DNA of 32,290 bases from VRUE01 sp046733315. Lineage in GTDB: Bacteria > Actinomycetota > Thermoleophilia > Solirubrobacterales > 70-9. The position numbers and the translations under genes were made by a program. Each line of letters opens with the position of its first letter. Within the stretch, counting starts at the first letter, position 1. Positions 25,020 through 31,927 of this stretch are shown piece after piece. Below the pieces are notes generated by a model. That model made no database searches and was not told the origin of the DNA. It was given only the letters and a program-made list of their open reading frames with translations. Where the stretch lies: NCBI GenBank assembly GCA_046733315.1, contig JBKPOV010000161.1, forward strand, positions 1 to 32,290, read 5' to 3'.

Positions 25020-26363
25020 TTACTTCTCCAGCAGCGCCACGCACTCGATGTGCGGGGTCTGGGGGAACATGTCGACCGGCTTGACGCGACGCAGGGTGTA
25101 GCCGGCCTCGACCAACTGGGAGGCGTTGGGGGCCAGGGTGGTCGGGTTGCAGGAGACGTAGACGATCCGCTTCGCCTCGCACTCGATCACGCGGCGGACG
25201 ATCTTCTGGGAGAGGCCGGCGCGCGGGGGGTCGATGACGACGACGTCGGGTTTGCCCGCCTTCTCGATCAGCGGGCGCACACCGGTGCGGGTGCTGCCGG
25301 CCATGAAGTGAGCGTTCTCGATCTTGTTCTTCTCGGCATTGCGTTCCGCGTCGGCGATCGCCTCGGGGACGATCTCCAGGCCCCAGACCTCGCCGGCTCG
25401 CTTCGCCATCGTCAGGCCGATCGTGCCGATGCCGCAGTAGAGGTCGAAGACGCGCTCGCTGCCGCTCAGGCCGGCGTACTCGGCGGCGACCGAGTAGAGC
25501 CGCTCAGCCATCTCGGTGTTGGTCTGGAAGAAGGCGCCGTGGGACATCTCCAGCTTCAGATCGAAGAGCTCCTCGCACAAGCGTTCCTCGCCGAGCACGC
25601 CGGTGGGGCCGTCCGTGCCGCCGGAGTCGCCCTCGATCGCGGTGTGCAAGTCCACGGGGGGTTTCGGCAAACGGGTCGCCGAGGTAACCAGGCGCGTCTG
25701 GATCTGGCCCGTCCGCCAGCCCTCGCGCACGATCAAGTTGCGCAGGACCCCGGTCCGCTCCCGGCCGTCGTAAGGAGCCACTGACTCCAGCCTCGCCCAC
25801 TCGCGGATTGCATTGCGCGCGGCGTTGCCGCGCTCGGAAGCCAGCTGGCAATCCTCGACGTCGACGATCAGGTCCCAGCGGCCACGGGCGTGGAAGCCGA
25901 GGATTGGCTCGCCATCGCGCTCGCCGAAGGAGTACTCCAACTTGTTGCGGTAGCGCCACTGCTCGATCGCCGGCTCGATCTGCTCAAGATCGAAGCCATC
26001 GAGGCCGCCGATGCGGCGCAGCGCCTCGTCCACCTGCCCCGCCTTGTGCTCCAGCTGTCGCTCGTAGGAGAGTCCCTGCCACGGTGCTCCCGGACAGGGC
26101 TCGCCCTCGTGCACACACCGGTCGGCGACGCGATCGGCGCCCGGCTGAAGCAGCTCGACCGTACGGGCCTCGGCGAAGCGCTTCTTTGCTTTGGTTATCT
26201 CGGCGCGGACCCGGTCGCCGGGCAGCGCGCCGGCGACGAAGACGACCATTCCTTCCGCTCGCGCGACGCCGCGCCCGCCGAAGGCGAGCGAGTCGATCTC
26301 GACCTCGAGCTGCTCGCCCCGGTGCCGGCGTGCTGCCGGTTTCTCACCGGTGGCGTGCTCCAT
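25020..26363 (-). CDS. rlmD: 23S rRNA (uracil-C5)-methyltransferase, RlmD/RumA family
   Basis: 447 residues. N-terminal TRAM domain (18-72), iron-sulfur region, then a SAM-dependent methyltransferase domain with FFQTN, VFDLYCGIGTIGL, VVIDPPRAG, and the catalytic nucleophile Cys in VSCNPTTLA. The canonical cluster has four Cys; here Cys83, Cys90 and Cys172 align but the third position is Ala93 (CPGAPW), so the cluster may be absent or have another ligand. RlmD versus RlmC/TrmA-type target is not certain. It starts directly at the stop of the histone-like gene. Confidence 0.88.
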   Translation of the reverse strand: MEHATGEKPAARRHRGEQLEVEIDSLAFGGRGVARAEGMVVFVAGALPGDRVRAEITKAKKRFAEARTVELLQPGADRVADRCVHEGEPCPGAPWQGLSYERQLEHKAGQVDEALRRIGGLDGFDLEQIEPAIEQWRYRNKLEYSFGERDGEPILGFHARGRWDLIVDVEDCQLASERGNAARNAIREWARLESVAPYDGRERTGVLRNLIVREGWRTGQIQTRLVTSATRLPKPPVDLHTAIEGDSGGTDGPTGVLGEERLCEELFDLKLEMSHGAFFQTNTEMAERLYSVAAEYAGLSGSERVFDLYCGIGTIGLTMAKRAGEVWGLEIVPEAIADAERNAEKNKIENAHFMAGSTRTGVRPLIEKAGKPDVVVIDPPRAGLSQKIVRRVIECEAKRIVYVSCNPTTLAPNASQLVEAGYTLRRVKPVDMFPQTPHIECVALLEK

Positions 26364-26825
26364 CTAGCTCAGTTTTTTGCGGGCCCGCCGGGCAGCCTGC
26401 GTCGCCTGTTTGCGCACCGGCTGCGCCCGGCCGCCGACCTCACGCCGCGCCTGTTTGACCAGCCGTTCGAGTTCCTTCAGCAGCGAGTCGGTTTGGCGCC
26501 GGCCCTTTTTGACCAGTTCGGAGAGCATTTTCTCCGCGTCGCTGCGCGTCATCCGGCCGCGCTTGACGGCGTCGTCGACGACCTCCTGCAGCCGCTCCCG
26601 ACTCAGGGTCACACTGCGCTCGAGACTGTCGCGAAACTGCTCGACGCTCTTGTCGAGGCCGGCTGCGGACCCACCGCGGGCCGGTTTTTTCGCTTTCGCT
26701 TTTTTAGCTTTGCCCTGTTTTGACGCGGTTTTGGAGGCTGCTTTTTTAGCGGCCGGTTTTTTGGCTCGCGTGCCGGCTTTGGCTTTTTTCGTTGCTTTGC
26801 CGGTGGACTGTTTTTTCGCGGCCAT
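26364..26825 (-). CDS. Lys/Ala-rich histone H1-like / phasin-like protein
   Basis: 153 residues. The N-terminal half (1-52) is a Lys/Ala/Pro repeat tail of the histone H1-like type (KKAKAGTRAKKPAAKKAA). The second half (about 57-130) is helical: DKSVEQFRDSLERSVTLSRE and DAVKRGRMTRSDAEKMLSEL, the kind seen in phasin-like or nucleoid-associated actinobacterial proteins. It ends in a basic tail. Likely DNA-binding and/or granule-associated; function not proven. Lys is written almost only as AAA in the tail, against the AAG preference of the surroundings. A GGGAGG ribosome site precedes ATG 26825. Confidence 0.72.
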   Translation of the reverse strand: MAAKKQSTGKATKKAKAGTRAKKPAAKKAASKTASKQGKAKKAKAKKPARGGSAAGLDKSVEQFRDSLERSVTLSRERLQEVVDDAVKRGRMTRSDAEKMLSELVKKGRRQTDSLLKELERLVKQARREVGGRAQPVRKQATQAARRARKKLS

Positions 26826-26852
26826 TTTCCGTTTTGCCTCCCTGGTCGTTTT

Positions 26853-26876
26853 GGCGGGTCTTCCCGCCTGACTATC
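26853..26876 (-). promoter_or_regulatory. Hairpin and -10 upstream of the histone-like gene
   Basis: GATAGT (reverse of 26871-26876) is a possible -10 about 46 nt before the ATG. A GGCGGG/CCCGCC hairpin (26853-26868) follows at once, in the 65-bp gap after the upstream EEP gene. It may be that gene's terminator or a leader hairpin. Confidence 0.4.
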
Positions 26877-26890
26877 GCACTCCCGGCGGT

Positions 26891-27769
26891 CTAACGGCTA
26901 CTGGCTCGGATTGAGAAGCGAGCCTGGACGGGAGCATGGTCGGAGAGGCGAAGTCGCAGACCGCCCTCAGGAACCTCACGTCGCTCGGCCGGCCAGGCGG
27001 CTCCCGGCTCGACGACTTCGAGGTTGCGGGCAAGCAGGTGGTCGATCGCATCGGCACGGGTTGCGCCGGTGAGTCCAAAGCGCTCGCGGAGCGCCTCGAA
27101 GGCCTCGGGATTCTCGCCGGGCCGCAGGTTGAGGTCCCCGCCGAAGAGCAGCGGCGAGTCACCGGCCCACTCGAGCGCTGCCTCCGCCGCCCGCAGGACG
27201 TCAGCGGTGGCGAGGTCGGGCCGGTCGTTGGTGGCGTGCAGGTTGGCGACGCAGAGCGCGGCGCCGTCGCCAACCGCGATGCGACTGAACGCCATCGCCC
27301 GCCGCTCGGGCCGGCCGCTGCGGATCTCCAGCTCCCGCCGCTCCACGATCCCCCCCTTCCGGTGCGCCTTTTCCGGTCTATTGGCGGATAAAGCGCACCG
27401 GAAGCTGCGGACGAGGGTTAGGTTCGAGCCGCCCTCGCCGGAGGCGATCAGATCGGGGTTGCGGCGGGCGACGAAGCTGCGCAGCGGGCTGAGCGAGTTG
27501 CGCGAGGTGAGCACGCGGTGCGCCTCCGCACCACAGGCCTCGGCGAGCGGCGCGGCGAACCGCGGTGGGCACTCCTGCAACAGCGCGACGTCCCACTCGG
27601 CGCCGGCAAGCAGCTCGGCGAACACATCGATCAGCTCGCGGTTGACCTGTAGGTGCGTCTCGTTGCGCTCCGGGATTCGCAGCAGTCGCGAGCGCCGGGT
27701 AAAGAGCGCCGGGTCGGGTGGGAAGTCGCGACCGTGGAAGAGGTTCCAGCTGACGACCGTGAATTCCAC
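26891..27769 (-). CDS. Endonuclease/exonuclease/phosphatase-family protein with an in-frame palindromic insert
   Basis: 292 residues from GTG 27769, where the EEP domain begins (VEFTVVSWNLFHGRD). Domain motifs: VALLQECPP with catalytic Glu, ANLHATND, FGGDLNLRP, and the final LSDHAPV. No signal peptide, so cytoplasmic, unlike the other EEP protein here. Residues about 122-139 (SFRCALSANRPEKAHRKGG), between LTLVR and IVERRELEIR, are encoded by palindromic element D2 and look like an insertion in a loop of the fold. An upstream frame to 28177 only shadows argF. Its start is 18 nt from the divergent argF start. Substrate unknown. Confidence 0.83.
   Translation of the reverse strand: MEFTVVSWNLFHGRDFPPDPALFTRRSRLLRIPERNETHLQVNRELIDVFAELLAGAEWDVALLQECPPRFAAPLAEACGAEAHRVLTSRNSLSPLRSFVARRNPDLIASGEGGSNLTLVRSFRCALSANRPEKAHRKGGIVERRELEIRSGRPERRAMAFSRIAVGDGAALCVANLHATNDRPDLATADVLRAAEAALEWAGDSPLLFGGDLNLRPGENPEAFEALRERFGLTGATRADAIDHLLARNLEVVEPGAAWPAERREVPEGGLRLRLSDHAPVQARFSIRASSR
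27356..27404. repeat. Palindromic element, family D, copy 2 (D2), in frame inside an EEP gene
   Basis: 12-bp perfect arms CTTCCGGTGCGC (27356-27367) and GCGCACCGGAAG (27393-27404), with inner CTTTT and ATAAA. It matches D1 in both arms and inner flanks, in opposite orientation. The length lets the host frame continue without a stop. Confidence 0.9.
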
Positions 27770-27773
27770 CGCC

Positions 27774-27781
27774 GTAGTATC
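27774..27781. promoter_or_regulatory. Shared bidirectional -10 for argF and the EEP gene
   Basis: TAGTAT (27775-27780) reads as the plus-strand -10, 7 nt before the argF TTG at 27788. Its complement GATACT (27781-27776) reads as the minus-strand -10, 6 nt before the GTG at 27769. CTGACG (27750-27755) is a possible plus-strand -35 with 19-bp spacing. Both transcripts would be leaderless. Confidence 0.6.
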
Positions 27782-27787
27782 CGCTGC

Positions 27788-28672
27788 TTGAAGCGGGACT
27801 TCCTCACAGGCGAAGAGCTCGGCGCGTTCGAGCTCGGCAAGCTGCTTGATCGAGCCATTGCGCTGAAAGCCGGTCGTAGGGAACGGCTCGGTGCCGACGC
27901 GCTTGCCGGACGCAGCATCGCGCTCCTCTTCGAGAAGCCCTCGACGCGCACGCGCATCTCCTTCGAGGTCGGGGTCGCCGAGCTCGGTGCCAACCCGATT
28001 GTCCTGCGCGGCGACGAGCTGCAGCTCTCCCGCGGCGAGTCGGTCGGCGATACCGCGCGGGTCCTCTCTCGCTACGTCGACGCCATCGTGGTCCGCTCCG
28101 GCTCCCACGAGGCGGTGGCTGAGCTGGCCGCCGCCGCCGAGGTTCCGGTGGTGAACGCGCTGACGCCGCTGCATCATCCCTGTCAGGCGCTAGCGGACCT
28201 ACTCACCTTGCGCGAGCGTCGCGGTGACCTCGCCGGGCAGCGGCTCGCCTACGTCGGCGACGGCAACAACGTCGCTCGCTCACTGGCGATCGCCGGCGAG
28301 CTCGCTGGTGTCGAGGTGGTGGTCGCGGCACCCTCCGGCTACCAGCTCGAGGAGGGACACGAAGCGAAACTGACCGGCGATCCACGCGACGCCGCCGCCG
28401 GTGCCGACGCGATCTACACCGACGTCTGGGTCAGCATGGGCGACGAGGCCGAAGCGGCGCGCCGGCGCGCCGACCTGGCTCCGTTCCGCGTCGACGGGGA
28501 TCTGCTCGCCGCCGCCAAGGACGATGCGATCGTCCTGCACTGCCTGCCGGCCCACCCCGGCGAGGAGATCACCGCCGAGGTGCTCTACGGCGAGCGCTCC
28601 GCCGTCTGGGACCAGGCGGAGAACCGCCTTCACACTCAGAAGGCCCTGCTCGAGCTGCTGATCGCCGGCTGA
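27788..28672 (+). CDS. argF: Ornithine carbamoyltransferase
   Basis: 294 residues from TTG 27788 (LKRDFLTGEE), placed by homology and the -10 seven nt upstream; the longer frame from 27653 overlaps the divergent gene. Carbamoyl-phosphate loop STRTR (52-56), HPCQ (130-133), ornithine-binding DVWVSMGDE (about 212-220) and HCLPAH (251-256), which separate it from aspartate carbamoyltransferase. It makes citrulline in arginine synthesis. No other arg gene is nearby; lgt follows 3 bp later. Confidence 0.95.
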   Translation: MKRDFLTGEELGAFELGKLLDRAIALKAGRRERLGADALAGRSIALLFEKPSTRTRISFEVGVAELGANPIVLRGDELQLSRGESVGDTARVLSRYVDAIVVRSGSHEAVAELAAAAEVPVVNALTPLHHPCQALADLLTLRERRGDLAGQRLAYVGDGNNVARSLAIAGELAGVEVVVAAPSGYQLEEGHEAKLTGDPRDAAAGADAIYTDVWVSMGDEAEAARRRADLAPFRVDGDLLAAAKDDAIVLHCLPAHPGEEITAEVLYGERSAVWDQAENRLHTQKALLELLIAG

Positions 28673-28675
28673 ACG

Positions 28676-29467
28676 ATGTACCCCGAGCTGCACATCGGGC
28701 CGCTCACCCTGCAGACCTTCGGCCTGATGTTCGCCCTTGCATTTCTCGCCGCTGGGGCGCTGATCGCGAAGCGATTGAAGGAGATCGGCAAACCGGTCGA
28801 CTGGGCCTATGAGATGGGTTTCGCAGCCCTGCTCGGCGGCATCGTCGGCTCGCGCGTCTATTTCGTCGTGCAGAACTACAGCAGCGTCAAGCACGATCTG
28901 GTCGGCAACCTTTTCTCTGGCTCAGGCCTGGTCTGGTACGGCGGCGCGATCGGAGGTGCCCTCGCCGTTTGGGCCTGGGCTTGGTACCGCGACTTCCTCG
29001 GTTTGACCCTGTTCGATCTGGCCGCCCCGGCGCTTGCTCTCGGCTACGCGATCGGCCGCTGCGGCTGCCAGCTCTCCGGTGACGGCGATTACGGCAAGCC
29101 TTGGGATGGACCGTGGGCGATGTCGTATCCGGATGGAACCGTGCCGACCGAGCGCACCGTCCACCCGACGCCCATCTACGAGACGCTGGCGATGGGGCTC
29201 GGAGCCTGGGTTCTCTGGCAGCTGCGCGACCGCTTCCGGGCGGGCGTGCTCTTCGCGATCTATCTGATCTACGCGGGGGTCGAGCGCTTCGCGGTCGAGT
29301 TCCTGCGCCGTAACAGCGAGGCGGCGCTGGGATTGACCACGGCGCAGTTCGAGAGCATCGGGATGATCGCGATCGGTGCCGTTTGGATCGTTGCGGTGCG
29401 GCGCCGACACGGTACGCTTTCGGCGATGGCTCCCACCAAAACGATCCAGCCCGTCGCGGGCTCGTAG
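28676..29467 (+). CDS. lgt: Prolipoprotein diacylglyceryl transferase
   Basis: 263 residues, about seven transmembrane helices. Moves diacylglycerol from PG to the lipobox Cys. Motifs: GGIVGSRVYFV, GRCGCQLSGDGDYG (the GRxG region; the usual Asn after it is Cys), VHPTPIYE, and GVERFAVEFLRRN with conserved Arg and Glu. ATG 3 bp after the argF stop; its stop lies 1 bp before the prmC start. Part of argF-lgt-prmC-lysS. Confidence 0.93.
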   Translation: MYPELHIGPLTLQTFGLMFALAFLAAGALIAKRLKEIGKPVDWAYEMGFAALLGGIVGSRVYFVVQNYSSVKHDLVGNLFSGSGLVWYGGAIGGALAVWAWAWYRDFLGLTLFDLAAPALALGYAIGRCGCQLSGDGDYGKPWDGPWAMSYPDGTVPTERTVHPTPIYETLAMGLGAWVLWQLRDRFRAGVLFAIYLIYAGVERFAVEFLRRNSEAALGLTTAQFESIGMIAIGAVWIVAVRRRHGTLSAMAPTKTIQPVAGS

Positions 29468-29468
29468 C

Positions 29469-30320
29469 GTGGAAGCCCAAGAGCAGGGCGCGCCGCCGCT
29501 GGCGAGCGCCGCCGAGATCTTGAAGCAAGCAACCGAGTCGATCGCCGCCGCCGGCTGCGACGCGCCGGAGTCCGACGCGAAATTGCTTGTCGCGAAAGCG
29601 ATGGCGATGCGGGTCGAGGACCTCGATTTAGACGGCACCACTGTCGTCACGCCGGACGCCAAGGCGGAAATCGAACGCTACGTCGCCCGCCGCCGTGAGC
29701 GCGAGCCGCTCGAGTACATCCTCGGCAGTTGCCGCTTTCGTGGGATCGAGATCGAGGTCGACGAGCGGGTCCTAATCCCCCGCCGGGAGACGGAGCTGCT
29801 TGTCACCGTGGGCGTCGAGCTGCCCAAGCACGCCCGCGTGCACGAGGTCGGCACGGGCTCCGGCGCGATCGCGCTGGCGCTGCTCAACGAGCGACCCGAC
29901 TTGCGTGTTACTGCCTCTGACCTCTCCCCGGAAGCCGCCGAGAAAGCGCGTGAGAACGCGGAGCGGCTCGGCATCGCGCTTGAGGTTACCGTCACCCGGG
30001 GGATCCCCGATCACGTCGACCAGGTCGACCTGCTGATCGCCAACCTCCCCTACATCACCGAGACCTCGATCGACGAGCGCTCGCCGGAGATCCGGCGCGA
30101 GCCCAAGGTCGCCGTGCAGGGGGACGCCGCCGCGGGCGACAGCGGCGAGGACGGCCTCGACATCATCCGCGGCCTGATCGAGGAAACGCCGAGCGGTTGG
30201 CGGATGGCGCTGGAGCACGACACCCATCACGGGCCGGTGATGCGAGAGCTGCTGCGCGAGGCCGAAACGCGCACCGACTACCGCGGCGACGAGCGGGTCA
30301 CGGTCGGCCTGGCGCCGTGA
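29469..30320 (+). CDS. prmC: Peptide chain release factor glutamine methyltransferase
   Basis: 283 residues from GTG 29469; the frame is open further upstream into lgt, but homology begins here. N-terminal helical domain, then a SAM-binding loop EVGTGSGAIALAL and the substrate loop. The normal NPPY is NLPY (192-195), which keeps the Asn and Tyr that hold the Gln side chain. Methylates Gln of the GGQ motif in RF1/RF2. GTGA overlap with lysS. Confidence 0.9.
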   Translation: MEAQEQGAPPLASAAEILKQATESIAAAGCDAPESDAKLLVAKAMAMRVEDLDLDGTTVVTPDAKAEIERYVARRREREPLEYILGSCRFRGIEIEVDERVLIPRRETELLVTVGVELPKHARVHEVGTGSGAIALALLNERPDLRVTASDLSPEAAEKARENAERLGIALEVTVTRGIPDHVDQVDLLIANLPYITETSIDERSPEIRREPKVAVQGDAAAGDSGEDGLDIIRGLIEETPSGWRMALEHDTHHGPVMRELLREAETRTDYRGDERVTVGLAP

Positions 30321-31840
30321 GCGACGGCGCCCCGGCGAAGGCTGAGCCTTCGGAGGGCTCCACCGAAAGCGTCCGCCGCGAAAAGCTCGAGCGGCTGCGG
30401 GCGGAAGGAATCGAGCCGTATCCCCGCGAGGGCTTCCCGGACCGCGACAAGATCGCGGCGATCCACGAGGCGCACGATCCGGCGCAACTCGAGGAGGGAG
30501 AGCAGGCCGACTTCTCCTACCGAATCGCCGGCCGGGTCGTGGGCCGCCGCGGCCACGGCAAGACGATCTTCCTCGACATCCGCGACCTGACCGGCTCGAT
30601 CCAGGCCTACGCCCGGGTCGACGCCATCGGCGAGCAGGCCTTCGGTCGCATCGACGCGCTCGACATCGGCGACGCCGTTGGCGTCGAGGGCGACCTCTAC
30701 GTGACCAAGCGCGGGCAGCTGGCGCTGGCGGTGCGCGAGTGCGCGATGCTGGGCAAGGCGCTGCGCGATCCGCCCGACCTCTTCCACGGCATCTCCGACC
30801 CCGAGGTCCGCTACCGCCAGCGCGAGCTCGACCTGATGGCCAACGAAGAGTCGCGGGAGATCTTCGCGATGCGGGCGAAGCTGGTCGCGGCGATCCGCAA
30901 CTACCTGAACGAGCGCGACTTCGTCGAGGTCGAAACGCCGATCCTGCAGACCCTCGCCGGCGGCGCCGCGGCTCGGCCGTTCACCACCCACCACCACGCG
31001 CTCAACCGCGAGATGTTCCTGCGTACAGCGACCGAGCTCTACCTGAAGCGGGCGATCGTCGGCGGCTTTGAGAACGTCTACGAGCTGAGCAGGTTCTTCC
31101 GCAACGAGGGTCTCTCGCCCAAACACAATCCCGAGTTCACGATGCTCGAGTGGTTCCTCAGTTGCGCCGGCTACGAGGGAGTGATGACATTCGCCGAGGA
31201 GATGATCTCGACCGTGGTCGAGCAGGTGCTGGGGACGACGGTGATCGAGCGCGACGGTCGCGCGATCGACTTCAAGGCCCCGTGGAAGCGGATCACCCTG
31301 CGCGAGGCGATACGCGAGGAGACCGGCGTCGACATCCTCACCGCGAGCCGCGGGGAGCTGGTTGAGCTGTTGGAGGAGGACGTCGCCCCGGATGCGGACT
31401 GGGCCTGGATCGTCGACGAGATCCAGGCCAAGCTGATCGAGCCGAAGCTGGTTCAGCCCACCTTCCTCGTCGACCTGCCGCGCGAACTCTGGCCGACCGT
31501 GAAGCCGGTGCCCGAGCATCCGGAGCTGCTGGGCGAGGCGTTCGACGGAGTCGTCGATGGGATGGAGATCATCGGCGGCGGCACCGACACGAACGACGCG
31601 GATATGCAGCGCGAGAACTTCGTTCGCCAGCGCCAGCGCCGGCACCCGGAGAGCGAGGAGGCGCCCTATCCAAGCGACGACGAGTTCGTGCGGGCGCTCG
31701 AATACGGCTCGTTGCCCGCGGGCGGCTCGGGCATCGGCATCGACCGCCTGACGATGATTTTGGCCGGGACCGAGAACCTGCGGGACGTCATTCTCTTTCC
31801 CTCTATGCGGGAGACCGATCCCGGTAGGGGTTCCGCTTAA
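30317..31840 (+). CDS. lysS: Class II lysyl-tRNA synthetase homologue with altered amino-acid pocket
   Basis: 507 residues from GTG 30317 (GTGA overlap with prmC). N-terminal OB-fold anticodon domain (about 70-170; RIAGRVVGRRGHGKTIFLDI), the PDLFHGISDPEVRYRQRELDL linker, motif 2 FRNEGLSPKHNPEFTMLEWF, motif 3 GSGIGIDRLTMIL. The fold is clearly LysRS. However, where E. coli LysRS has EIGNGFSELND (Asn424, Phe426, Glu428 contact substrate), this has EIIGGGTDTND (Gly420, Gly422, Asp424); the Tyr280 equivalent is Phe; and YPAEVSPL is LPRELWPT. It may be a divergent LysRS or a paralogue of other specificity. The last residues (ETDPGRGSA) and the stop come from element A2. Confidence 0.8.
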   Translation: MSDGAPAKAEPSEGSTESVRREKLERLRAEGIEPYPREGFPDRDKIAAIHEAHDPAQLEEGEQADFSYRIAGRVVGRRGHGKTIFLDIRDLTGSIQAYARVDAIGEQAFGRIDALDIGDAVGVEGDLYVTKRGQLALAVRECAMLGKALRDPPDLFHGISDPEVRYRQRELDLMANEESREIFAMRAKLVAAIRNYLNERDFVEVETPILQTLAGGAAARPFTTHHHALNREMFLRTATELYLKRAIVGGFENVYELSRFFRNEGLSPKHNPEFTMLEWFLSCAGYEGVMTFAEEMISTVVEQVLGTTVIERDGRAIDFKAPWKRITLREAIREETGVDILTASRGELVELLEEDVAPDADWAWIVDEIQAKLIEPKLVQPTFLVDLPRELWPTVKPVPEHPELLGEAFDGVVDGMEIIGGGTDTNDADMQRENFVRQRQRRHPESEEAPYPSDDEFVRALEYGSLPAGGSGIGIDRLTMILAGTENLRDVILFPSMRETDPGRGSA

Positions 31841-31927
31841 CTTTTTGCGAAGTGGCGGTGGGGGCTGGCGCCCGGAGCAAGGCGCGCAAAAAGTACAAGA
31901 CGCTCCACCCCTACCGGGATCGGTCTC
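31811..31927. repeat. Palindromic element, family A, copy 2 (A2), overlapping the lysS end
   Basis: 117 bp; perfect 20-bp outer arms GAGACCGATCCCGGTAGGGG (31811-31830) and its complement (31908-31927). Inner TTCCGCTTAACTTTTT and AAAAAGTACAAGACG match A1 in opposite orientation, but the outermost arm bases differ from A1 and the centre is unrelated. The lysS stop (31838-31840) lies inside it, and the convergent SDR stop (31926-31928) overlaps its right end. Confidence 0.94.

Noticed and set aside
27770..28177. N-terminal extension of the minus-strand EEP gene to 28177
   Set aside because: Runs opposite argF and lacks EEP homology; the GTG at 27769 starts the domain.
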